From the NCBI GenBank assembly GCA_018713145.1, contig DVFP01000028.1:1-64000 (forward strand): a DNA stretch of 64,000 bases, written 5' to 3'. Both the position numbers and the translations under genes were made by a program. The number at the start of each line of letters is the position of its first letter. The first letter of the stretch is position 1. The stretch is from Candidatus Scybalocola faecavium (GTDB lineage: Bacteria > Bacillota > Clostridia > Lachnospirales > Lachnospiraceae). Below, in pieces: positions 21,643 to 29,208 of this stretch. The notes under the pieces are model-generated. The model worked only from the letters and a program-made list of their open reading frames with translations, made no database searches and was not told where the DNA came from.

Positions 21643-21874
21643 AACTGTCCTCCTCTTCCAGTCTTGTAATCAGGGCATACATAGCCTGAGCTGAATTAAA
21701 ATTATCCGGAATGATCTCCACAGTGGGAATAACCACATCAAAGGCATCCTCCAGCTCTGCCACTAATGACAAAATAGCCAGAGAATTTAAAATATGATCG
21801 TCAATAAGGCGTGTACATGTGCTGTAATCGACTCCCGGTGCAATATCCTCTAAAATCTCCATTAATTTTTCCAT
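21632..21874 (-). CDS. Acyl/aminoacyl carrier protein (DltC-like), about 80 aa
   Basis: Small four-helix carrier. The phosphopantetheine serine lies in ILNSLAILSLV, where the usual DSL motif is NSL. The acidic helix ELEDAFDVVIP follows, as in DltC. The track start at 21895 lacks a ribosome site. ATG 21874 (MEKLMEILED) has aaagga about 12 bases upstream and fits family starts; ATG 21886 is a third option. It sits between the decarboxylase and MBOAT genes and is the expected cargo carrier of this operon. Confidence 0.85.
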   Translation of the reverse strand: MEKLMEILEDIAPGVDYSTCTRLIDDHILNSLAILSLVAELEDAFDVVIPTVEIIPDNFNSAQAMYALITRLEEEDSYGD

Positions 21875-21907
21875 AACTTTATTCATTCCTTTCATATATG
21901 TAGTGCT

Positions 21908-21924
21908 TGCACTGGTCCAGTGCA
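21908..21924. other. 17-bp palindrome before the carrier-protein gene
   Basis: TGCACTGG-T-CCAGTGCA is a perfect palindrome in the 83-base gap between the decarboxylase and carrier-protein genes. As RNA its loop would be too small to fold fully. It may be a processing hairpin or a protein site within the operon. Confidence 0.45.
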
Positions 21925-21957
21925 GGTTGTTCTATTGGGCTGACTTTAGTATGTCAG

Positions 21958-23139
21958 TTATAAACCTTTGCCGGGCAGATTCAGGGGGTAGGTCTGGTAT
22001 CCGTCCCGAACGCAAAGAACCCTGTCATTTTCCCTGATCAGTATCCTTGGCAGATCTCTGCTTAAAAATAAGGCGATCCCTTCTGTCATGGCATAAGCTC
22101 CGGTATTTTTAAATAAAACCACATCTCCGATCTTTACATGGTCTGCCGGAAGCTGCTTTACTAAAATGTCATTCATGGTACACAGGGATCCGCAAAGATT
22201 CCAAAGGTTTTCTCCCTTTCCGGTTCCGTCAGGAAACAGTTGGCATAAAGGCTGCTTCATGGCCATTGACTGGCCATAGTAGACCATTTGATGGATACCT
22301 CCGTCCATAATGGCATAATTTTGTCCCTTGTTTGTCTTTGTATCCACAACCCGGGTCATATAGGTGCCGCAGGAAGCGGCAATGCTGCGTCCCAGTTCCA
22401 AAGTGATATGTCCTTTATGAGAAAGACCATTTAAAAGATCCGAAAACTCAGTTAAAAATTCTTCCTCATTAAAGTCCTCCCCTTTAAAATAAGCCACCGG
22501 AAATCCCGGTCCAAACTCCAATTCCGGAAGTTCTGTTTTAAATTCTTCTTTCAGACTTTGCAAAAAGTGGTCCGCTTTTGCCAGCTCCTTTGCAAGACGC
22601 TTTATCGAAGTTTTCTGTGTCCCGGAAAAATACTGGATCCCCCGGATTTCCACAAAAGGATCTGTCTGGGCTGTACGGATCATTTCCCGGATCTGGTCCG
22701 CTTCCACGCCAAACTGGCTGCCGCTGGTCAGCCGGAGCAGAAGGCGTATATTTTGACCATATCGGTCCGCCAGTTTTTTCAAAAGGCCAAATTGCTCCAC
22801 GGATTCTACTGTATAAATACCGGCGTCAAACCCGTCCCCAATTAATTCTTCCATAAGCTCGGGGGTTTTATAAACACCTGAAATCACCAGCTTTTCCGGA
22901 GGAAGCCCCTGCATCTGGCAGATCCTAAGCTCCCCCGGAGAGCACACTTCAAAGCGCCCGATCACATCCTTTATATAAGAAAGAATAAAAGTATTTGCCT
23001 TTACTGCATAGCAAAGGGACACATGCTCCGGAAGCATTTTCTTTAAATAGGCGATTCTTTCAAGAAGCACCGGTATATCAAACACATACAAAGGTGTGGG
23101 ATATTGGTGCAAAATCTGTTGTATCTGTTTTCTATCCAT
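21958..23139 (-). CDS. PLP-dependent decarboxylase, ornithine/DAP-decarboxylase fold, 393 aa
   Basis: Fold-type III PLP enzyme. The PLP lysine is in CYAVKAN (near residue 48), the phosphate loop is in LEFGPGFPVAYF, the C-terminal CGSLCTMNDIL holds the active-site cysteine of the CGxxC type, and FKNTGAYAM matches the final conserved GAY. It sits between the adenylation and carrier-protein genes, which is not part of a normal dlt operon. The best precedent is BtrK, which decarboxylates glutamate while it is bound to a carrier protein. The inferred role here is decarboxylation of a carrier-bound amino acid. A free amino acid substrate is possible. Confidence 0.82.
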   Translation of the reverse strand: MDRKQIQQILHQYPTPLYVFDIPVLLERIAYLKKMLPEHVSLCYAVKANTFILSYIKDVIGRFEVCSPGELRICQMQGLPPEKLVISGVYKTPELMEELIGDGFDAGIYTVESVEQFGLLKKLADRYGQNIRLLLRLTSGSQFGVEADQIREMIRTAQTDPFVEIRGIQYFSGTQKTSIKRLAKELAKADHFLQSLKEEFKTELPELEFGPGFPVAYFKGEDFNEEEFLTEFSDLLNGLSHKGHITLELGRSIAASCGTYMTRVVDTKTNKGQNYAIMDGGIHQMVYYGQSMAMKQPLCQLFPDGTGKGENLWNLCGSLCTMNDILVKQLPADHVKIGDVVLFKNTGAYAMTEGIALFLSRDLPRILIRENDRVLCVRDGYQTYPLNLPGKGL

Positions 23140-23150
23140 AAAAATTCCTC

Positions 23151-24665
23151 CTATCGTATCCTTGCGGCAAGAGCCTTTCGGTCTGCCTTTCCATTGGGGG
23201 TCAGCGGAATCATTTCCACAGGCCGCAGCGCTGTTGGTATCATAAATTCAGGAAGTTTTTCTTTAAGCATCATATAAAGCTGAAGCTTTGGAACCTCTCC
23301 GGTATAAAAACCATAAAGCCGGCTTTTTTTCTCATCAAAAATGCAGCAGCACCGGCCAATTCCCGGCAGGGCATTAATCGCCTGTTCGATTTCCTCCAGC
23401 TCGATCCGGTGTCCCTGATATTTGATCTGGAAATCCTTGCGGCCGCAGAAATAAAGATTTCCCTCAGCGTCCAGCCGTCCCAGATCTCCGGTACGGTAAA
23501 TTTTTTCCGGATAATGGGGATTTAAAGGATTTAAAGTAAAGCTTTTTTCCGTTTGCTCCGGCCCATTGTAATAACCTAAGGCCAAGCCGGTTCCTGCCAC
23601 ACAAATTTCTCCCACTGCGCCCTCCCGGGTGACTTCCCGGTCATTTTCATCTAAAAGGAAAACCCTTTTATTTGGAAATGGCTGTCCGATAGGCAGGCCC
23701 GCAAGATGATCCTGATTTCTTGGTATCTTATAATAAGTACAGTTGCAGGTAATCTCCGTAGGGCCGTACAGGTTTACAAATTCTGCCCGGGGAAGGGCAT
23801 CCATCCACATTTTCAAGTGTTTTGCCGGCATAACCTCACCGCTGAACATAATCTTTTTCACAGATTCCGGTGTCTTATATTCCAATCCGTGAAACGATGT
23901 GATCAGGCACAAGGCCGACACTGCCCAAACCATGACTGTCACCTGATGATCCCATATAAAATCCATCAGCCCGGTAGGGTTGGAAAACAGATCTCTGGGA
24001 ATGATTACCAGCCTTGCCCCGGTTTTAAGGGCAGAGTAAATATCCTTGACAGACACATCAAAATCAAAGGGCGCCTGATTCCCCAAAGTATCCTCATGGG
24101 TAATATGAAAAATTTCCGTAAAATGATCAATAAAATCCACTACAGATCTGTGGCTTACTACAACACCTTTAGGAACCCCTGTGGAGCCGGAAGTAAAGAT
24201 CCCGTAAAGGGGGTCTGTATCAAGCATAGCCGCGCGGCGAATCTTAAGTCCTGCCTCATCCGCCGGTGTCAGCATCAGTTCCTCCAGTTTTAAAATCCGC
24301 TGATCCGGAAAAATTTCCCGGGCAGTGCTAAAATGCTCTTCATCTGTAATGATCACCGAAGCTTTCAGGACATTTTGGATCTGCGCCAGCCGCCCTCCGG
24401 GGAGAGACGGACTTAACATCACATAAAAGCCGCCGGCATACACGGTGCCGAAAAAAGCCGCCAGGGCATAAATACCTTTTTCCATATAAATACCCACCGG
24501 CTCCCGGCCCTTTATTTCACCAATCAGCCCGCTGCCGATAATGCGGCTGACTTCCATAAGATCTTTATATGAACAGGAAAGCTTTCCATCAACAATACGG
24601 TCCTTTCCTTCCTGATTTTTTGCTGTTTCTTCCAAATAATCTAAAACCAGGACACTTTTTTTCAT
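23151..24665 (-). CDS. Amino-acid adenylation enzyme (DltA-like), 504 aa
   Basis: Stand-alone adenylation domain of full length. Core motifs are in order: GIFTSGSTGVPKG (A3), NQAPFDFDVSVKD (A4), NLYGPTE (A5), YRTGDLG (A7), KDFQIKYQGHRIELEEIE (A8) and PNGKADRKAL (A10 with the catalytic lysine). It should activate an amino acid and load it on the carrier protein. The DltA motif FCGE, whose cysteine is implicated in D-alanine selection, reads FSGE here, so the substrate may differ. It is the first gene of the operon, 11 bases before the decarboxylase gene. Confidence 0.85.
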   Translation of the reverse strand: MKKSVLVLDYLEETAKNQEGKDRIVDGKLSCSYKDLMEVSRIIGSGLIGEIKGREPVGIYMEKGIYALAAFFGTVYAGGFYVMLSPSLPGGRLAQIQNVLKASVIITDEEHFSTAREIFPDQRILKLEELMLTPADEAGLKIRRAAMLDTDPLYGIFTSGSTGVPKGVVVSHRSVVDFIDHFTEIFHITHEDTLGNQAPFDFDVSVKDIYSALKTGARLVIIPRDLFSNPTGLMDFIWDHQVTVMVWAVSALCLITSFHGLEYKTPESVKKIMFSGEVMPAKHLKMWMDALPRAEFVNLYGPTEITCNCTYYKIPRNQDHLAGLPIGQPFPNKRVFLLDENDREVTREGAVGEICVAGTGLALGYYNGPEQTEKSFTLNPLNPHYPEKIYRTGDLGRLDAEGNLYFCGRKDFQIKYQGHRIELEEIEQAINALPGIGRCCCIFDEKKSRLYGFYTGEVPKLQLYMMLKEKLPEFMIPTALRPVEMIPLTPNGKADRKALAARIR

Positions 24666-24800
24666 GGCGTTCCTCCTATCTTTTGCTCAGCTTTTGTCCA
24701 GTTTAATATTCCTTAGTTTTTACTCAGCTCTCTGTCCGAGCTGTTCCTCTTTACATGGACAAGTATAAAAGACCTACCTTTATTTTCCCTATATTGACTA

Positions 24801-24816
24801 TTAAGATTTGTTAAGC
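24801..24816. promoter_or_regulatory. TTAAG direct repeat upstream of the dlt-like operon
   Basis: TTAAG occurs at 24801 and 24811, a 10-base period. It lies about 40 bases upstream of a possible minus-strand -10 (TATACT). The same hexamer spaced the same way lies before the two-component genes, so one OmpR-type regulator could bind both. Confidence 0.5.
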
Positions 24817-24879
24817 CGGGAGGAATTTACGAAAAATCCTCCGATGACTTATATTTTCCCAGGTTTCAACCCTGCTCTG

Positions 24880-24942
24880 TTAAGGAATCTTAAGGAATCT
24901 TAAGGTCAAAGTCTCATGAAACTAAAATTTATATCGTATAAT
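24880..24942 (+). promoter_or_regulatory. Two-component operon promoter with three 10-bp direct repeats
   Basis: TTAAGG starts at 24880, 24890 and 24900 in exact 10-base steps, typical of OmpR/PhoB-family sites on one DNA face. A consensus -10 TATAAT follows at 24937, with no recognisable -35, which fits an activated promoter. The whole 361-base gap 24666-25026 holds this site, the 24801 repeat and no gene. Confidence 0.6.
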
Positions 24943-25026
24943 AAGGTTCATAAAAATACCATTTTCCGCCTGCTCCCTCTTTTGGGCGCCGGAGAAATAA
25001 CGCATATTTAAGGAGGCACAAAACAA

Positions 25027-25740
25027 ATGAAATATAACCTTTTAATCGTTGAGGATGATGCAGATATTACGGAGCTTCTTACACTGTACCTGGATAATGG
25101 AAACTTTCATATATTTACAGCAAGCCACGGTGAAGAGGCATTAAAGATTGCCGCCCAAAACCAGATCTCTATTGCTCTTGTAGATATCATGATGCCGAAA
25201 ATGAATGGCTATGAATTCATTAAAAATGTGCGCAAGACCACATCTTTCCCGATCATTATCCTTTCCGCAAAAACCATGGATGTAGATGAAGTCCTGGGAT
25301 TAAATATCGGGGCCGATGCTTATATTAAGAAACCATTTAACCCTCTGGTGGTCGTTGCCCAGGTCAATGCCGTTTTGCGCCGGGCTTATGACCTTGCCCC
25401 GTCTGCTCCCCCATCTTCCTCAAAAAAGCTTCTGAAGGTGGGTGATCTTACTTTTGATACAGAAAAATTTCTCCTGTCCAAGCAGGAAAAGATCCTTCCT
25501 CTGACTTTGACAGAACTAAAGATCATGGCTATGCTTATGAAATCTCCCCAAAGGGTGTTTACAAAAGCTCAGCTTTATGAATGTATTAATGGGGATTATT
25601 ATGAAAATGACGATAATACAATGATGGTTCATATTTCCAATATCCGGTCAAAAATCGAAGATAATCCGGAAAAGCCCCAATACATAAAAACAGTAAGGGG
25701 GTTAGGTTATAAAATTGACTACAAAGAAGATTCGATTTAA
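25027..25740 (+). CDS. OmpR-family response regulator, 237 aa
   Basis: Receiver domain residues 1-120 with acidic pocket E9-D10-D11, phosphoacceptor D53 (LVDIMMPKMNG) and lysine in IKKPF. The C-terminal winged helix has TLTELKIMAMLMK and VHISNIRSKIEDNP...YIKTVRGLGYKI. The gene is divergent from the dlt-like operon and overlaps the kinase gene. It is the likely regulator of both through the TTAAG repeats. Confidence 0.93.
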   Translation: MKYNLLIVEDDADITELLTLYLDNGNFHIFTASHGEEALKIAAQNQISIALVDIMMPKMNGYEFIKNVRKTTSFPIIILSAKTMDVDEVLGLNIGADAYIKKPFNPLVVVAQVNAVLRRAYDLAPSAPPSSSKKLLKVGDLTFDTEKFLLSKQEKILPLTLTELKIMAMLMKSPQRVFTKAQLYECINGDYYENDDNTMMVHISNIRSKIEDNPEKPQYIKTVRGLGYKIDYKEDSI

Positions 25741-27337
25741 GAAAATAAAATTTCAGAAAAGCTTTGCACTGACCTGTGCTTTCCATTTTCTTATTTATTC
25801 CACGATCCTGCTTTTTATCTACCTGGCAGTAAACACCTTTATCCAGCTCAGGCTGTCTACCGCTTTTCCTGCGATGGGAGATCTGCTGGCTTACAAGTCT
25901 GCCCTTAAAGAGGATGATTTTTCCAAAATTTCTTTAAGATTGCCTAAGCGGTGCGGCTTTATCGTATTTGACCAGGATGGCCGGACGGTTTACGCCTCAG
26001 ACCGGGAACTGTCGGAAAATATCCATCCAAACAATATTGATGTGATCAGCAGTTATGAAGGGGCCTATTACTCGGTTTATGAAAAAATGGATGAAAATGA
26101 CGGTTCATACTACTATATCAGTTTGACCATACAGGATGAACATACAAATATGCTGCGCATCCTGGGAAGCTGTACCTTAGATCAAAATCTGAATATATTA
26201 TATGGAGATTTGTTCCCGGAACGGACCTTTCTCACAGAAACGGAATTTGAAATGCTCCAGGGAATTTATTCCCACAATATGAATATTGAAAAATACGAGT
26301 ATGTAAATATGGAAAATGAATACCGGGTCCTTGTATTTGTCTCACCCCAAATGACAGCAGCGGCTTATGACAAAGTTATGAGCCGGGCCAATGGTCTGTG
26401 GCTCATGGCAGTGCCGGCGATTTTAGGGGTCATCCTTTTAGAAACATTTTTATTTGCCCGGCGTATCCGCCGTTGGATCCGTCCCGTAAACCAGGCCATT
26501 GCCCACTATGCTGCAGATTCCGTCTTTGATGTTGATGAGAAAAAAGTTCCCAGGGAATTTCAGCCCATGGCTGATAATTTTAGCAAGCTGCTTAAGCAAT
26601 TAGAAAAAGTTCAGAAAGAAAAAGAAGAGATCTACCGGGAACGGCAGCGTATGATTACTGATATTTCCCATGATCTGAAAACTCCCCTTACTGTGATCCA
26701 GGGGTATTCTAAGGCATTTATGGAAAATATGATCCCGGAGGACAAAAAAGAAAAATATTTAACAGCCATCTACAACCGCTCTGTGCTGGCGGCCCAGCTT
26801 ATTGATACTTTATTTGAATATATGCGCATGGAACATCCCAGCTATCATCCGGATATGGAAGCTATGGATCTGGCCCGTTTTATCACTCAGTTTTTGGCTG
26901 AAAAATACAGCGAGATTGAAAACAATCATTTTTCTCTGGAAGCAGACATCCAGGAAACGCCCATTCCCTTCCATGGTGATAAAAAGCTTTTAACCCGCCT
27001 GATGGAAAATCTTCTTGGCAATGCCTTAAAGTACAATCCTGAGGGAACAACGATTTTTGTATCCCTCCATGCCTGCGGCCGGGAGATCATCCTGACTGTG
27101 GCAGATAATGGCACCGGTATCCCCAAGGAGATTGCCGGACAGGTATTTTCACCCTTCATTACCGGCAGCGCCGCCCGCACCAGCGGTGACGGCACAGGGT
27201 TGGGACTTGCCATCGTCCGTCAGATCACAGAGCTCCACAAAGGACAGATTTTACTGGCTCAGCCTCCAAAAAAGCCTTATGCCACAGAATTTGTCCTGAA
27301 TTTTCCCGGGGAAACAGATCCGGCAGATAGGCTGTAA
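25715..27337 (+). CDS. Sensor histidine kinase, 540 aa
   Basis: Membrane kinase with two transmembrane helices (about 22-42 and 220-240) flanking an extracytoplasmic sensor of about 175 residues. The phosphorylated histidine is in MITDISHDLKTPLTVIQGY near residue 316. The ATPase motifs are NLLGNALKYNPEG (N box), ADNGTGIP and GDGTGLGLAI. The start is TTG, overlapping the response regulator by 26 bases. Its neighbourhood suggests envelope sensing tied to the dlt-like operon. Confidence 0.9.
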   Translation: MTTKKIRFKKIKFQKSFALTCAFHFLIYSTILLFIYLAVNTFIQLRLSTAFPAMGDLLAYKSALKEDDFSKISLRLPKRCGFIVFDQDGRTVYASDRELSENIHPNNIDVISSYEGAYYSVYEKMDENDGSYYYISLTIQDEHTNMLRILGSCTLDQNLNILYGDLFPERTFLTETEFEMLQGIYSHNMNIEKYEYVNMENEYRVLVFVSPQMTAAAYDKVMSRANGLWLMAVPAILGVILLETFLFARRIRRWIRPVNQAIAHYAADSVFDVDEKKVPREFQPMADNFSKLLKQLEKVQKEKEEIYRERQRMITDISHDLKTPLTVIQGYSKAFMENMIPEDKKEKYLTAIYNRSVLAAQLIDTLFEYMRMEHPSYHPDMEAMDLARFITQFLAEKYSEIENNHFSLEADIQETPIPFHGDKKLLTRLMENLLGNALKYNPEGTTIFVSLHACGREIILTVADNGTGIPKEIAGQVFSPFITGSAARTSGDGTGLGLAIVRQITELHKGQILLAQPPKKPYATEFVLNFPGETDPADRL

Positions 27338-27378
27338 TCCTCCAGGCCATTTGCTGTATTGGACCTTTCCGGATATGC

Positions 27379-27663
27379 TCACCCATAGCAGACATTTTCC
27401 AGGATTTCTGTCAGCGCATTGCCGCTGCTGGTATGACAGCGTACAATCTGAGCATTGGATCTTTTGGCTTCAGCAACAGCGCATTTAGCCATTTTGTGGG
27501 ACACAGTATTGGTAAATAGTATGATCAGATCCGGCTTGCCGATCTGGCTTCCCAGTTTTGTAGACATTTGAGTAAAGACTTTTGCCTTACAGTTATAGTT
27601 TTTACAGATTTTTTTATACTGGCACACCATACAATCATGGCCGCCTACAATAACAATACTCAT
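27379..27663 (-). CDS. DUF2325 domain protein, 94 aa
   Basis: Small protein with the DUF2325 pattern: VIVGGHDCMVCQYKKICK at the start, then DLIILFTNTVSHKM and a C-terminal VRCHTSSGNAL. The cysteines and histidines suggest a metal or redox site, but the function is unknown. It follows DUF3793 and flavodoxin on the same strand, so it may belong to the iron-responsive transcript. Confidence 0.75.
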   Translation of the reverse strand: MSIVIVGGHDCMVCQYKKICKNYNCKAKVFTQMSTKLGSQIGKPDLIILFTNTVSHKMAKCAVAEAKRSNAQIVRCHTSSGNALTEILENVCYG

Positions 27664-27688
27664 ATTTAGGCCAATCTCCTTTCCTTGT

Positions 27689-27727
27689 CATCAAGCCCTG
27701 CCTTTGTCTGGCAGGGCTTGATGTTTT
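27689..27727. terminator. 14-bp intercistronic hairpin
   Basis: CATCAAGCCCTGCC and GGCAGGGCTTGATG form a perfect stem with a 7-base loop. TTTT follows on the plus strand; on the minus strand an A-run precedes it and no T-run follows. It may partly end or process the flavodoxin transcript before DUF2325. Confidence 0.6.
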
Positions 27728-27730
27728 AAA

Positions 27731-28162
27731 TCAAAGGGACGCAAGCTGCTGTCCCAGGCTGCGGCACTCTTCCAGGCCGTCATCGTCCGGGGTTTCATTA
27801 ATAATAAGACCTTCATCACCAATCACATTGGCGCCTGCACTCTTCATCCGTTCTACCCAGTCACGCATCCATTCTCCATCTCCCCAGCCATAGGAACCAA
27901 ACAAAGCAATATTTTTGCCGGAAGCAAATTTTTCCACTTCCTCAACAAAAGGCTCCATTTCCGTCTCTTCCAGAACCTCTGCTCCCATAGCCGGGCAGCC
28001 CAGAGCAAAGGAAGAAACATTTTTCAGGTCATCTAAAGATGCCGCTGAAACTTCTAAAACCTCAGCTTCCTTCCCGGCCTGTGTGATCCCCTCGCCTACA
28101 GCCTCAGCCATAGCCTGTGTATTTCCTGTCTGTGACCAATAAACAACATAAATTTTACTCAT
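27731..28162 (-). CDS. Flavodoxin, 143 aa
   Basis: Short-chain flavodoxin. The FMN phosphate loop SQTGNTQAMA lies near residues 10-19, and LFGSYGWGDGEWM near 88-100 holds the aromatic residues that stack on the flavin. Flavodoxin replaces ferredoxin when iron is short. The gene is 25 bases after DUF3793 and shares its promoter, which carries the iron-type operator; this fits that role. Confidence 0.92.
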   Translation of the reverse strand: MSKIYVVYWSQTGNTQAMAEAVGEGITQAGKEAEVLEVSAASLDDLKNVSSFALGCPAMGAEVLEETEMEPFVEEVEKFASGKNIALFGSYGWGDGEWMRDWVERMKSAGANVIGDEGLIINETPDDDGLEECRSLGQQLASL

Positions 28163-28187
28163 TGTACTAATCCTCCTATTTTGGTTT

Positions 28188-28832
28188 TTATAAGGTCAAA
28201 TTAAAATTTGACGCACTGACACCGCGGATCTTTCTCCGCTTTGACTCTGGTGTCATGATAATATCTGAAAAGCCTGCGCCGGCGTTTACCCGCCGGATCA
28301 TAAGCTCCTTGGCCTGTTCAAACTGTTCAAACAGCTTTAATGTTTCGGTCAGGTTGTCATAGACCTTCCAGTATCCGGTATATAAATAGTTTTTCCCCTG
28401 ATTAATGATAAAGCCATACACATCCCCCACCGGGTAACCGAGAAGCAATCCCATTTCATGAGGAAATTCCCTCTTGCGCTGACGATACTGTCCATATCTT
28501 TGGCAAAACAGATCAAGGACATCTTCCAGGCGGATTTTTGTGTAACCCAGCCAAGCAAGAAGTTTTTTTACCCCTTCCTGGGCCATATATGCCTCCAGCT
28601 CATAAGAGCGGTATAAAAGGAAGGTGGTCTTTTCATTTCCTTTATAAATGATCCTTGCTGTTATATCACTGCGCCTGAAAAGCCGCTGTACATGTTTTTC
28701 ATCCTTGCTGCTTACTATAAACAGATTAGATACCTTCAAACCGGCCAACAGGGGGGAGCACTGAAGCGCCATCTGCATTTTCAGGGCTTTTAAATCGGTA
28801 TTGGTTATAATCTGAAATACATCTTCGCTCAT
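28188..28832 (-). CDS. DUF3793 family protein, 214 aa
   Basis: Recognised by the block PHEMGLLLGYPVGDVYGFI followed by GKNYLYTGYWKVY. No catalytic function is known for the family, which often neighbours iron or flavodoxin genes. The start has aaaggagg. The last 22 codons (from MTPESK to NFNLTL) coincide with a copy of a repeat element also present at 45432-45620, so the native C-terminus was probably replaced or extended by repeat DNA. It heads the DUF3793-flavodoxin transcript. Confidence 0.8.
   Translation of the reverse strand: MSEDVFQIITNTDLKALKMQMALQCSPLLAGLKVSNLFIVSSKDEKHVQRLFRRSDITARIIYKGNEKTTFLLYRSYELEAYMAQEGVKKLLAWLGYTKIRLEDVLDLFCQRYGQYRQRKREFPHEMGLLLGYPVGDVYGFIINQGKNYLYTGYWKVYDNLTETLKLFEQFEQAKELMIRRVNAGAGFSDIIMTPESKRRKIRGVSASNFNLTL
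28195..28255 (-). repeat. MITE-like element inside the DUF3793 coding end
   Basis: Terminal inverted repeats TGACACC/GGTGTCA enclose GTCAAAGCGGAGAAAGATCC, followed by an 18-bp palindrome with core GTCAAATTTTAATTTGAC. The same pieces, in the same order and with near-identical sequence, bound a longer element at 45432-45620. This copy lacks the central hairpin part and is read as protein. Confidence 0.75.
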
Positions 28833-28847
28833 GTGTCCTCCTTTGTG

Positions 28848-28863
28848 GTTAGTATCAACTAAC
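28848..28863. promoter_or_regulatory. GTTAG-N6-CTAAC operator, DUF3793-flavodoxin
   Basis: GTTAGTATCAACTAAC sits just downstream of the -10 of the promoter at 28872-28900. A second partial dyad (TTAGTTATATACTA) overlaps the -10. A repressor bound here would block transcription start. Confidence 0.7.
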
Positions 28864-28871
28864 TTAGTTAT

Positions 28872-28900
28872 ATACTACCGGAAATCCTTATTTCCGTCAA
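28872..28900 (-). promoter_or_regulatory. DUF3793-flavodoxin promoter
   Basis: Minus-strand TTGACG and TAGTAT are separated by 17 bases, 40 bases upstream of the DUF3793 start, directly next to the iron-type operator. Confidence 0.75.
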
Positions 28901-28980
28901 TAGGGGTTAATGAAAACAAATTCTCATTATCATCTGTTTGTAATATTATTGTTTCCAGGGTTATAGGGCTTTATGTACGG

Positions 28981-29208
28981 AAAATTTCATTTGCAGCCGG
29001 CATCAAAGCTAAACGCCCAATGCCACCTCCAGATGGCATTGGGAAACCACTGGGCAACCATGCTTCATCGAAGCTTAGCGGATTTTATAAAATTAAGCTG
29101 CATGATTTAGGGTACCGCGTGGTATATCAGCTGATTCAGGAAAGAGATCGTATGCGAATCATTATTATATCCGTTTATCTAACAGATCCTCCATACTCCT
29201 TAAGCTGA
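28981..29208 (+). pseudogene. RelE/ParE-family toxin remnant
   Basis: The plus-strand frame reads GKPLGNHASSKLSGFYKIKLHDLGYRVVYQLI followed by MRIIIISV. This is the recognisable central and C-terminal core of RelE-type toxins (usual pattern PLG..L.G.YKI.L...G.RVVY). The frame then runs into the 3-prime end of the P-type ATPase gene, losing the family's usual ending, and no N-terminal half or antitoxin is seen. It is called a fragment. It explains the 332-base gap 28833-29164, which otherwise holds only the DUF3793 promoter. Confidence 0.6.

Noticed and set aside
19060-24665. Standard D-alanylation (dltABCD) operon
   Set aside because: An in-line PLP decarboxylase and changes at FCGE and DSL motifs argue against a plain D-Ala pathway; true DltD features are weak.
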